From contig JAHEGP010000005.1 in assembly GCA_024645065.1 (NCBI GenBank), positions 1-32,082 on the forward strand: DNA of 32,082 nucleotides, read 5' to 3'. The notes under the pieces were generated by a model, which saw only the letters and a program-made list of their open reading frames with translations, was not told where the DNA came from and searched no databases. The first letter of the stretch is position 1. Every line of letters begins with the position of its first letter. Source of the stretch: Cellvibrionales bacterium. Its GTDB lineage: Bacteria > Pseudomonadota > Gammaproteobacteria > Pseudomonadales > JAHEGP01. The translations under genes and the position numbers were made by a program. Below, piece after piece: positions 14,832 through 22,982 of this stretch.

Positions 14832-15986
14832 GTGAACACGCCATCGATCAGCAGCAAACTCCCCGAGGTCGGCACCACGATTTTTACCGAGATGTCGTTG
14901 CTGGCACAAACCCACAACGCCATTAACCTGTCCCAGGGCTTTCCTGACTTCAATCCGCCACAGGGCTTGATCGACAGGCTCAGCTACCATATCAACCAGG
15001 GACATAACCAGTATGCCCCGATGAGTGGCCTGCCGGCCCTGCGCCAGCAACTGGCCACCAAACTCGACCGCTGGTACCAACGCCAGGTTGACCATGACCA
15101 GGAAATCACCGTGGTGCCCGGCGCCACGGCAGCGCTGTTCTGCGCCATCCACGCGGTAGTCAGACCCGGCGACGAGGTAATCGTATTCGACCCCAGCTAC
15201 GACAGTTACGACCCGGCGATCACCCTGGCGGGAGGACGCTGCGTTCACCTGCCGCTGCAGGCCCCTAACTACACCATAGACTGGCAACGAACCGCCGATG
15301 CGATCACCAGCCGCACCCGACTGCTCATTATCAATTCGCCCCACAACCCCAGCGGTACTGTGCTGACATCTGAGGATCTGCTCACCCTGCAGAGGCTGTT
15401 GCGCGATACCGAGGTGCTGGTGCTGTCCGATGAAGTCTACGAGCACCTGGTGTTCGACGGGCGCCGACATGCCAGCGTCTTGCAGTTCGACGAGCTGTTT
15501 GCACGCAGCTTCGCCGTATTTTCGTTTGGCAAAACCTATCACGCCACCGGTTGGAAGACCGGCTACTGCGTGGCGCCCGGGCCATTGATGAGCGAGTTTC
15601 GCAAGGTACATCAGTACCTCACTTTTGTCGCTGTGACACCTATCCAGTGCGCCCTGGCCGATTTCATGGCATCGGACCCGCACTACCTGTCAGAGCTGGC
15701 CGGCTTCTACCAGCAAAAGCGGGACTATTTCTGTACCGGCCTCGCCGCCAGCCGATTTGGCTTTACACCGGCTCAGGGTACCTTTTTTCAACTCGCCGAT
15801 TACAGCGCGATCAGCGATCTTGATGAACGCGCTTTTTGTCACTACCTCACCACCGAGGTGGGTGTTGCCGCCATTCCCCTGCAGCCTTTTTACCGGCAGC
15901 CGGCGCCCGGCTCCCAGCTGCGCTTTTGCTTCGCTAAAAGTGACCACACCTTGCAACGGGCGTTGGACAAACTATGCAGACTTTAA
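14832..15986 (+). CDS. methionine/glutamine-type PLP aminotransferase (YbdL-like)
   Basis: A 384-aa class I/II pyridoxal-phosphate aminotransferase. Signatures are the N-terminal LPEVGTTIFTEMS ... INLSQGFPDF (about 10-40), NSPHNPSGT (168-176), DEVYE (200-204) and the PLP lysine in SFGKTYHATGWK (K234). The N-terminal block is the hallmark of methionine aminotransferases (E. coli YbdL, EC 2.6.1.88), which convert the methionine-salvage keto acid to methionine and can use glutamine or aromatic amino acids as donor. The GTG start at 14832 gives the family N-terminus exactly. Its last 13 bases overlap the omega-amidase gene, so translation is probably coupled. This pairing supports glutamine as amino donor: the amidase would destroy the resulting 2-oxoglutaramate and pull the reaction forward. 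Confidence 0.88.
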   Translation: MNTPSISSKLPEVGTTIFTEMSLLAQTHNAINLSQGFPDFNPPQGLIDRLSYHINQGHNQYAPMSGLPALRQQLATKLDRWYQRQVDHDQEITVVPGATAALFCAIHAVVRPGDEVIVFDPSYDSYDPAITLAGGRCVHLPLQAPNYTIDWQRTADAITSRTRLLIINSPHNPSGTVLTSEDLLTLQRLLRDTEVLVLSDEVYEHLVFDGRRHASVLQFDELFARSFAVFSFGKTYHATGWKTGYCVAPGPLMSEFRKVHQYLTFVAVTPIQCALADFMASDPHYLSELAGFYQQKRDYFCTGLAASRFGFTPAQGTFFQLADYSAISDLDERAFCHYLTTEVGVAAIPLQPFYRQPAPGSQLRFCFAKSDHTLQRALDKLCRL

Positions 15987-16750
15987 CTATCGGATTGGTG
16001 CAGGCCGCACTGTACTGGGAGCAAGCCGGCGCCAACAGGCGGCATTTCGACCAACTGCTGGCGGGCTGCGACGCACCCCTGGACATGATCGTCCTGCCCG
16101 AAATGTTCAATAGCGGTTTTACCAACGCGGCCACCAGCGTTGCCGAGCCCATGACCGGTCCCAGTGTGCAGTGGATGCAGCAAATTGCCGAATGCCGACA
16201 GTGCGCGGTGTGCGGCAGTCTCGCCATCATCGATGAGGGCGTGGTTTACAATCGACTGGTTTTCGCCGCGCCCGAGGGTGTGCTGCATCACTATGACAAA
16301 CGCCATTTGTTCCGTATGGCCAATGAGCAACAACGCTATGGAGCCGGCAATTCCAGGGTGGTGGTCAACTTTCGCAGCTGGCGCATTTGTCTTCAGGTCT
16401 GCTACGACCTGCGTTTCCCGGTTTGGAGCCGCAACTGCAATGACTATGACCTGCTGCTTTACGTCGCCAACTGGCCCCAGCGACGACGAATGCACTGGCG
16501 CCAGTTATTGATTGCGCGCGCAATCGAAAACCAGGTTGGGGTTATCGGTGTGAACCGGGTGGGAACCGACGGCAATGGCATAGCATATAGCGGCGATAGC
16601 CTGGCCATCGACGCCCGGGGCGAGCTTCTGGTCGATTGCCACGACCGGCCTGGCGTCCACATTGCCCAGTCGAACGGAGCCGAACAGCAGCAGTATCGCG
16701 AGACGTTTCCGGCCTTTCTGGATGCAGATCACTTTACCCTGCACCGCTAA
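15974..16750 (+). CDS. omega-amidase, nitrilase superfamily (YafV-like)
   Basis: A 258-aa carbon-nitrogen hydrolase. The catalytic triad is complete: E43 in LPEMFNSGF, K109 in YDKRHLFRM and C143 in QVCYDLRFPVW. The sequence around each residue matches YafV/Nit2-type omega-amidases, which hydrolyse 2-oxoglutaramate or 2-oxosuccinamate to the 2-oxo acid and ammonia. It is a cytoplasmic enzyme, likely a multimer. Its start codon lies inside the end of the upstream aminotransferase gene (13-bp overlap), a classic pairing for glutamine-dependent methionine salvage. It ends 118 bp before the convergent wax-synthase gene. That gap shows GC-rich short repeats but no T-run terminator. Confidence 0.9.
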   Translation: MQTLTIGLVQAALYWEQAGANRRHFDQLLAGCDAPLDMIVLPEMFNSGFTNAATSVAEPMTGPSVQWMQQIAECRQCAVCGSLAIIDEGVVYNRLVFAAPEGVLHHYDKRHLFRMANEQQRYGAGNSRVVVNFRSWRICLQVCYDLRFPVWSRNCNDYDLLLYVANWPQRRRMHWRQLLIARAIENQVGVIGVNRVGTDGNGIAYSGDSLAIDARGELLVDCHDRPGVHIAQSNGAEQQQYRETFPAFLDADHFTLHR

Positions 16751-16868
16751 AGTGGAATAGCGCCGGGTTGGGCAGAGGCCGCGTTCAAAGGGGCTGCGAA
16801 GAGCCGGTCACTCTGCGACGCACTCGCCCCCGGGGCTGGCGCCTGCTCGTTCGACTGCGGTTTTCAGG

Positions 16869-18557
16869 TTAATGGATCACCCGGCCGTCACTCTCGCCAC
16901 CGGCCATTGGACTATCAGGCCGGGCCGCCCCTGCCCCGGTTGCGTTTTTTGCCTTACCCTGAGGGCGACCTGCCTTGGCTATTTTTTTCCGCGACCCTGG
17001 CTTCTTCGTGGGTGCCTTGTTCGAGCCAGACCTGCCGCGACCTGAAGTCCGGGCAGTTTTGTTCGGCGGCAGCTTCGTTACCGTGGCTTTCTTTTTCACC
17101 AGTGCAGCGCGCCGGACCGGTCGCGCACGACGGGTCTTACCCAACACGCCCCGCTTCAACTCCTCGAACGAAGCCTCGAGGCATTCCCGGTAAAAACCGG
17201 GGTCCGGCAATTGCTCACGCTCGGCAAGCACCGACAGTGTAATCACGCCTGAGGAGCTGAACAGGGCATGGAACAGGCCAACCCCCGGCGTCAGAACCCC
17301 AAGTCCGTAATACCTTACCAGTCGCGCACCGGCACAGTATAGATCGAAGTGGGGTCCCGCTACATTGGTGACCACAGTGCTTATATTCAGCGGCATACTC
17401 AGGGAGAATTCGTTTTCCGAGTACAGGCGCGCTGCAGTTTTCGTTAGCCAGGGAGGGAATGCACCCGCAAGTTTCAGGGTATCAGCGAGAGGTGTATTCT
17501 CGCCAAATTCCTTGGCCTCCACGGTACTGCGGTGAATCGCCTGCAAGCGCTCAACCGGGTCCGCAATATTGGTATGCAGCTCACAAAAAGCCGATCCCAC
17601 CTGGTTATTGTCATCAGTCTGGTCGCGGCGGGTGCGCATGTTCAATGGCAAGGTCACCGCCAGTGATTCATCCGGCAGCTCACCTTTACTCTGGAGATAC
17701 TTGCGCAAACCACCTGACACCACCGCCAGCGCGACATCGTTAATTTTCACGCCGGTCGCATCTTTAATCGCCCTGAACTGCTCGAGCTGGAACGAGGTGG
17801 CATCGAAGGCCCGATGCGGTCCGACTGGCCGGTTGAATCGGGTTTTCGGCGCCTTGATCTCGGGCCGGGGGATTTGCTCCCGCAGCACGCCAATGCCCAT
17901 TCTTATCAAATCCTTTGCCAGGTGCATTGAACCCCGCGCCAGGCTGAGCCCGGTGCGGCCCTGGTTCATCGCAGCCCGTGTTAGCAGTTCCAGCGCGCTG
18001 GGGTCGCGATCCACCAGTAGCGCCTCCTGGCTGGCTGGCACCGGCGCGGGACCGGGTGACGGCTCGAGATCGTGGATTGCTGTCATAAAGGATTGACTAC
18101 CGGCACCATCGACCAGGGAATGGTGTATCTTGGTATAGATCGCAAAGCTGCCCGCGGGCAGATCGGGAATCCTGTCGAGCCCCTCTATGATGTAGACCTC
18201 CCAGAGTGGCCGCGACATATCCAGCGGTCGTGAATGCAAACGAGCGACCTGGATACACAACTGGCGCCAATCGCCTGGCTGCGGCAGGGCAATATGACGC
18301 ACGTGAAACTCGACATCAAAATTCTCATCGAGCACCCAGTACGGATTGTCCAAGCCACCGGGCACCTCTACCAGGCGAGTGCGAAATAACGGCATCCGCC
18401 TCAAACGCTGTTCAAAATTTGCAATAACCTGCTTGAATCGAACGAAACCGCCCGCTGCTGTAGAGGGGTCATAAAAAGCGACGGAACCCACATGCTGCGG
18501 TGTATTGGGCTGTTCCAGATTGATAAACGCGGTGTCTAGTGTTCCCAATTGCTTCAT
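16869..18557 (-). CDS. WS/DGAT-family acyltransferase with a basic C-terminal tail
   Basis: A 562-aa protein. Residues 1-470 are a full bifunctional wax ester synthase/diacylglycerol acyltransferase: the catalytic HHSLVDG (145-151, matching HHxxxDG), the family motif IND (272-274) followed by ALAVV, and NNQVGS (317-322). The enzyme joins acyl-CoA to fatty alcohols or diacylglycerol to make storage wax esters or triacylglycerol at the membrane and lipid droplets. About 89 further residues (474-562) are a Lys/Arg/Ala/Pro-rich tail resembling histone H1 or AlgP, absent from the usual enzyme of about 450-480 aa. The ATG at 18557 has GGGAG upstream. It lies 258 bp downstream of purC on the same strand, likely with its own promoter. 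No lipid-synthesis gene is adjacent. Confidence 0.9.
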   Translation of the reverse strand: MKQLGTLDTAFINLEQPNTPQHVGSVAFYDPSTAAGGFVRFKQVIANFEQRLRRMPLFRTRLVEVPGGLDNPYWVLDENFDVEFHVRHIALPQPGDWRQLCIQVARLHSRPLDMSRPLWEVYIIEGLDRIPDLPAGSFAIYTKIHHSLVDGAGSQSFMTAIHDLEPSPGPAPVPASQEALLVDRDPSALELLTRAAMNQGRTGLSLARGSMHLAKDLIRMGIGVLREQIPRPEIKAPKTRFNRPVGPHRAFDATSFQLEQFRAIKDATGVKINDVALAVVSGGLRKYLQSKGELPDESLAVTLPLNMRTRRDQTDDNNQVGSAFCELHTNIADPVERLQAIHRSTVEAKEFGENTPLADTLKLAGAFPPWLTKTAARLYSENEFSLSMPLNISTVVTNVAGPHFDLYCAGARLVRYYGLGVLTPGVGLFHALFSSSGVITLSVLAEREQLPDPGFYRECLEASFEELKRGVLGKTRRARPVRRAALVKKKATVTKLPPNKTARTSGRGRSGSNKAPTKKPGSRKKIAKAGRPQGKAKNATGAGAARPDSPMAGGESDGRVIH

Positions 18558-18815
18558 GGTCCGTGCGCGCTCCCTGGCGTTACAAAAACGGTGATCGATG
18601 CTTCGCAGAGTCTACCGCATCGGCAGCGGCATCGCACAATAACACGCTCGAATTTTGTGCCGCGCTGCACAGTCGGGAAAGGTGTTGCCAGGCGCCATGC
18701 CGGCCACGAGCCGTCGATGACCCCGCGGCGCTTGCTGCTGAACAGGTTTCCCCACTGCAATGTATTTCAAATGCACATCGGCTGAGTACTGCAAGTTGCT
18801 GGCAGTGTTGCAGGC

Positions 18816-19556
18816 TCAGCTGACAGCTATGGCGGCAACCGTGGATTCAAAATCGATACCCAGGCGACGACCCACCAGCTCATAGGACTCGATCACATTC
18901 CCCAACTCCTTGCGGAAGCGGTCCTTGTCGAGTTTTTCGCGTGTTTCCTGATCCCACAAGCGGCAGCCATCAGGTGAAAACTCATCACCCAAAACCACTT
19001 CACCATCGAATAGCCCAAACTCGAGCTTGTAATCGACCAGCAATATGCCCGCATCGAGGAACAGCGGCTTGAGGACTTCGTTGACCGCAAAACTGAGCTC
19101 CCTGGCCCGCGCGATATGCCCGGGCTCACCCCAGCCAAACGAAGCAATATGTGACTCGTTGATCATGGGGTCCCCCAGCTCGTCATTTTTGAGGAACAAT
19201 TCAAAGGTCGGTGGGTTGAGGTCGATGCCCTCGGGGACACCAAGACGACGACAGATGCTACCCGCTGCAATATTGCGCACCACACACTCCACCGGCATCA
19301 TATCAAGCTTCTTCACCAGGGACTCATGGGCCGAGAGCAAGCGCTCGAAGTGGGTGGAAATGCCGGCCCGTTCCAGTTTCTGCATGATGAAAGCGTTGAA
19401 GATATTATTGATCATCCCCTTGCGCGCCAGCTTCTCGACCTTCTTGCCATCAAAGGCGGAGGTGTCATCGCGAAACTCGAGGACAAGGTAGCGGTCGTCG
19501 TCAGTAGCGAATACGGACTTCGCCTTGCCGGCATACAGTTTATCAAGCTTGTTCAT
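18816..19556 (-). CDS. purC: SAICAR synthetase (phosphoribosylaminoimidazole-succinocarboxamide synthase)
   Basis: A 246-aa enzyme of purine synthesis, near the E. coli length of 237. It condenses CAIR with aspartate using ATP to form SAICAR. Visible signatures are the N-terminal [10 protein letters not shown] (about 7-16), [10 protein letters not shown] (28-37), [11 protein letters not shown] (about 105-115), the substrate-binding stretch LVDYKLEFG, and [14 protein letters not shown] towards the end. I start at the ATG at 19556, which has GAGAG nearby; the open frame to 19640 adds 28 residues unlike PurC. In gammaproteobacteria purC commonly follows dapA-bamC, and here it is the last gene of that minus-strand block, 102 bp after the MBL gene. 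Confidence 0.95.
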   Translation of the reverse strand: MNKLDKLYAGKAKSVFATDDDRYLVLEFRDDTSAFDGKKVEKLARKGMINNIFNAFIMQKLERAGISTHFERLLSAHESLVKKLDMMPVECVVRNIAAGSICRRLGVPEGIDLNPPTFELFLKNDELGDPMINESHIASFGWGEPGHIARARELSFAVNEVLKPLFLDAGILLVDYKLEFGLFDGEVVLGDEFSPDGCRLWDQETREKLDKDRFRKELGNVIESYELVGRRLGIDFESTVAAIAVS

Positions 19557-19658
19557 GACTACTCTCTCGTTAGTAAATCGCTGGCCCTGGCATGGGTGAG
19601 TATCCGCTGCAGCCGCTGCGGGTGATCTCGCGGACTGCAAGGGTCGGCGCTGCCGCCT

Positions 19659-20417
19659 CTAGCCAAAGTCGATCCAGTCGAGAATCTCATCCTGCTCGGC
19701 GTAGCATAGACTCGTGCCCTCGAGCTGGGGAATCCGCAATGCCTGGGCCACCAATGCGCGAGCATTGTTTTTTTCACTGATATGCCCGACGACCAGATGC
19801 TGCAGGCGATCCAGGGACAGGCCCATCAACAGCTCCCGGGTCTGGGCGTTGCTGAGGTGCCCCCACTTCCCCCCAACCCGGCGCTTCAACGACGGTGGGT
19901 AAGGCCCGTCCGCCAACATGTCTGCATCGTGGTTGGACTCGACAAACAGGCCGTCGCAATTACTGTAGCTATGCCGTATCTGTGGTGTCACATGCCCCAG
20001 GTCAGTAAGTATCCCGAGTTTGCAACCCGCTGCCTCAAACACATATTGACAAGGCTCACGGGCATCATGGGGTACGGTGACGGCCTGCACTTCGATCTCG
20101 CCCAGCTGGAACCTGTCCCGGCCACGGATCAGTCTCTGCTGTTGCACCTCACTGACCGCCCGATGCCTGGCGGTTCCGTGGGTCATGTAGACGGGCAGCT
20201 GATAACGCTTGGACAGGGCCAGGACGCCCTTGATATGGTCGGAGTGCTCGTGGGTAACCAGGATGCCGGTGAGGTCCTCGATCCCTCGGCCGAGTTCGTG
20301 CAGTCGCTCCCGGGTAGCGCGCAGCGAAAACCCGCAGTCCACCAACAGGCAGGTCTGGCCATGCTCTACTAATAGCCCATTGCCCCGGGAGCCGCTGCCA
20401 AGGGCAGCCAGCCGCAT
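19659..20417 (-). CDS. metallo-beta-lactamase-fold hydrolase (YycJ-like)
   Basis: A 252-aa MBL-fold protein. The zinc-binding motif THEHSDH (H56, H58, D60, H61) is intact, with further ligand regions VPHDA, LTDLGH and GHISEKN. The pattern, starting LGSGSRGN and with LVDCGFS, matches YycJ/WalJ-like hydrolases, some of which act as 5'-3' exonucleases on DNA; the actual substrate here is not known. It is probably soluble. Its ATG overlaps the bamC stop (TGATG), so the two are translationally coupled. An MBL gene between bamC and purC is also typical of Pseudomonas-like genomes. Confidence 0.88.
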   Translation of the reverse strand: MRLAALGSGSRGNGLLVEHGQTCLLVDCGFSLRATRERLHELGRGIEDLTGILVTHEHSDHIKGVLALSKRYQLPVYMTHGTARHRAVSEVQQQRLIRGRDRFQLGEIEVQAVTVPHDAREPCQYVFEAAGCKLGILTDLGHVTPQIRHSYSNCDGLFVESNHDADMLADGPYPPSLKRRVGGKWGHLSNAQTRELLMGLSLDRLQHLVVGHISEKNNARALVAQALRIPQLEGTSLCYAEQDEILDWIDFG

Positions 20418-21493
20418 CAGGTCAAATACCCCTTGATCAAGCCCAACATCTGTTGTTGCACCTGGGGGTTGGACTTGCCGGCACCGGCCTCGGGATTGGC
20501 AATACGGATTTCCATCCAGCCGGGCTCTGGCGCTGGCTTCATGGTCAACCTGAACCGGTATTCTTCCATCGTCCGGGTTTCATCCCCGGGCTTGACCGCC
20601 TGGTAAAAACGCTGCCACATACCTTTTTCTGCCGGTTGCATTTGCGGATCGAGGCTTACCAGCATGGTACCGGCTGCAGCGTCCTGTTGCAGCACCCGGA
20701 AGCCGGCTTTGTCGACGGCATAGGACAGCGATGCCCAGCCCCGACTCTGGTCAACTTTCGCGAGAATCGCCGGATCATCGCCCGCAGTCAGGTAGAGCCG
20801 CCGGGATGTATCGATTCCCTGCCCCATCAGCGACACTGCCGCATTGACATCGGCAGTATCAGCGAGATAGTTGGCGAATTGTTCCAGGGTTGCCCGCTCG
20901 CGCCGGGTGTCGTCAGAACTGGCGGGCCAGTCTGTAGCGATATCCCGGGGGGCCGGCTCCCGCTGCATCTGCAACAGGTGAATCTCTGCGGTATTGCGCT
21001 GCAGGCCCTGCATCACCTTGAATCGATACCTCTCCTGCAGGTCAGGCAACGACTGGCTGGTCCACGGCGTTTCGACGACACCCCGGCCGCCATCCTCGCG
21101 CGCGACGCCCATACCCCGGGCTAACAGGAAGTCCTTCAACCTTGGCCACACCTGGCCGGGCAGCAACCGCACCAGAATCCATTGCCTCTGGTCCAGGGTC
21201 TGGATTTTGACCAATTCCTCATAGTCGCCGGCCACCAGAGCCTGGGGCCGCGGCACTTCAAAATCTGCAGGCGGTTGTGCGTACTGATCGATGGGCGGTA
21301 CAAAATAGATGTCTTCGATCGCTTCGCTGTCGAGGCTCGGGGGCAGCTCCAGGGGAGGCAGGTTGCCGGCCTTCAGATAGTCATCCTCACGATCCCTGAA
21401 ATACCCGTCTTTACCGAATAAACCGCAGCCTGGAAGCACCGCAGTCAAGGCCACCATGAGCAATACCGCCGTTTCCCTCTTACTAAAATACAT
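20417..21493 (-). CDS. bamC: outer-membrane assembly lipoprotein BamC
   Basis: A 358-aa lipoprotein, slightly longer than E. coli BamC (344). The signal peptide ends in the lipobox LPGC (Cys 23). A flexible N-terminal stretch follows with the Pro-rich LPPLELPPSLD, typical of the segment that contacts BamD. Two helix-grip domains come after it (about 95-210 and 240-358). BamC is an accessory part of the beta-barrel assembly machine, attached to the outer membrane. I start at the ATG at 21493, which overlaps the dapA stop as TGATG; a GTG three bases earlier is also in frame. Gene order dapA-bamC is conserved in gammaproteobacteria and supports the call. Confidence 0.9.
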   Translation of the reverse strand: MYFSKRETAVLLMVALTAVLPGCGLFGKDGYFRDREDDYLKAGNLPPLELPPSLDSEAIEDIYFVPPIDQYAQPPADFEVPRPQALVAGDYEELVKIQTLDQRQWILVRLLPGQVWPRLKDFLLARGMGVAREDGGRGVVETPWTSQSLPDLQERYRFKVMQGLQRNTAEIHLLQMQREPAPRDIATDWPASSDDTRRERATLEQFANYLADTADVNAAVSLMGQGIDTSRRLYLTAGDDPAILAKVDQSRGWASLSYAVDKAGFRVLQQDAAAGTMLVSLDPQMQPAEKGMWQRFYQAVKPGDETRTMEEYRFRLTMKPAPEPGWMEIRIANPEAGAGKSNPQVQQQMLGLIKGYLT

Positions 21494-22368
21494 CACAGTA
21501 AACCGGCCTCCCTAAGGCCTTTTGCGAGCGCACCGTGGTGAACGCCGGACAATGGGGTGAGGGGCAAACGAATACCCGCCTCAATTTTTCCCAGTTGCTG
21601 TAGCGCCCATTTAACCGGAATCGGGTTGGACTCGACGAACAGCTGTTGATGCAAATGCGATACGCAACCATTCAGCTGGCGGGCTGCAGGCGCGTCGCCG
21701 GCAAGGGCAAGGGCACAAACCTTTGCCATTATCGCCGGCGCCACGTTGGCGGTGACTGAAATATTGCCCTTGCCACCCAACAGTATCAGCTCCACCGCCG
21801 TGGCATCATCACCGGAGTAAACAGCGAAATCTGCGGGACAAGCCCCAATCAGCGCCGCCGCGCGCTGCAGGTTACCCGTGGCTTCCTTGATACCAACGAT
21901 ATTCGTGATGGAAGCCAGCCGCAGCACCGTTTCCGGCAGCATATCGCATGCCGTGCGACCGGGAACATTGTACAGGATCTGGGGAATATCGACCGCCCTG
22001 GCTATCGCCTGGTGGTGCAGAAACAAGCCTTCCTGGGTGGGTTTGTTGTAATAGGGTGTCACCAACAGGCAGGCATCGGCACCTGCATCCCTGGCGCCTG
22101 CAGTCAACTCGATAGCCTCGCTGGTGGCGTTGGCACCGGTACCGGCGATCACCGGTATGCGGCCGCGGGCCTGGTCGACAACGGCCTTGACGACCTTGCA
22201 ATGCTCGGCAACACCCAGGGTAGCAGACTCACCGCTGGTGCCGACCGCCACGATAGCATCGCTACCCTCGCTGATGTGCCACTCAACCAGCTTTTGCAGG
22301 CGCGCCCAATCGATCTCACCGGACTCCAGCATAGGGGTCACCAGCGCGACGATGCTTCCGCTAATCAT
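21493..22368 (-). CDS. dapA: 4-hydroxy-tetrahydrodipicolinate synthase
   Basis: A 291-aa aldolase-like TIM barrel. It condenses pyruvate with aspartate semialdehyde in the lysine and diaminopimelate pathway, feeding peptidoglycan. The Schiff-base lysine is K161 in VGIKEATGN. The catalytic triad includes T44 in VGTSGES and Y133 in ILYNVPGR, with R138 in the same stretch for substrate binding. Length equals the E. coli enzyme (292 aa). It is the first gene of the dapA-bamC-MBL-purC block and overlaps bamC by one base. It is divergent from the DUF3806 gene across 116 bp, which should contain its promoter. Confidence 0.96.
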   Translation of the reverse strand: MISGSIVALVTPMLESGEIDWARLQKLVEWHISEGSDAIVAVGTSGESATLGVAEHCKVVKAVVDQARGRIPVIAGTGANATSEAIELTAGARDAGADACLLVTPYYNKPTQEGLFLHHQAIARAVDIPQILYNVPGRTACDMLPETVLRLASITNIVGIKEATGNLQRAAALIGACPADFAVYSGDDATAVELILLGGKGNISVTANVAPAIMAKVCALALAGDAPAARQLNGCVSHLHQQLFVESNPIPVKWALQQLGKIEAGIRLPLTPLSGVHHGALAKGLREAGLL

Positions 22369-22484
22369 TGTGATTCTCCAAACAGCGCAAAAAGGCGGTT
22401 ATGGTACTCGTGAGGCCTGTCTCACACAAGATGAGCGGGCCGATAACGCGCTACAATAGCCGGCGATTAGCCAGGAGAAACCCG

Positions 22485-22982
22485 ATGCCCCGCCTACGGC
22501 GTTGCCAGATCGCACTGCTTGGATGTCTTTTGCCTGCGATAATGGCCTTCGCAGAGCCGATAATGACACCGCTCAGCCCCCTCGACCTGGCCTATCTCGA
22601 GCAGCAAAAACAGTACATTGACGAGCTTGCGGCGCGACGCCTGGGAAGGCGCCTGAGCGGTGACCAAACCGATCTCGAGTTGCTTCAGGCGATTCTAGAC
22701 AGGCAACTGGTCAAGGTGGGTGATGAGGCCGGCCTGCAAGCACTGGGGATCGTGCTGGGAAACACGCTGGCCAGTGAATATGCCCTGGAGTGGATCATTT
22801 ACAGCGATTCCCTGGGTCGCAGCAGGGCACTGTATGTTGGCGGGGATCGGCAATGCCTGTTTCCCGCCACCATGATCGCCCGTCGCGCACGGGCAGGGCT
22901 GGCGGTCGACGTCCACTCTCTTTACGACAAGGCGGCCCAGACCATCGAGAAACTGCGTGCCGGGGGCCTCAGGACTTACTGA
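22485..22982 (+). CDS. DUF3806 exported protein
   Basis: A 165-aa protein with a signal peptide (about 1-23, cleavage after AFA). The mature part matches the DUF3806 pattern: an N-terminal helix with LAYLEQQKQYIDELAARRLG, then GIVLGNTLASEYALEWIIYSD, then FPATMIARRARAGLAVDVHSLYD near the C-terminus. No function is established for this family; the location would be periplasm or membrane surface. The ATG at 22485 has a good CAGGAG; the frame runs upstream to 22401, but those 28 residues would bury the signal peptide. Its last 14 bases overlap the end of the convergent DUF1631 gene. Confidence 0.75.
   Translation: MPRLRRCQIALLGCLLPAIMAFAEPIMTPLSPLDLAYLEQQKQYIDELAARRLGRRLSGDQTDLELLQAILDRQLVKVGDEAGLQALGIVLGNTLASEYALEWIIYSDSLGRSRALYVGGDRQCLFPATMIARRARAGLAVDVHSLYDKAAQTIEKLRAGGLRTY

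Noticed and set aside
14805-15683. 292-aa minus-strand open frame
   Set aside because: Antisense to the aminotransferase, whose motifs and catalytic lysine are clear.
19782-20372. 196-aa plus-strand open frame
   Set aside because: Antisense to the MBL hydrolase, which has an intact zinc motif and is coupled to bamC.
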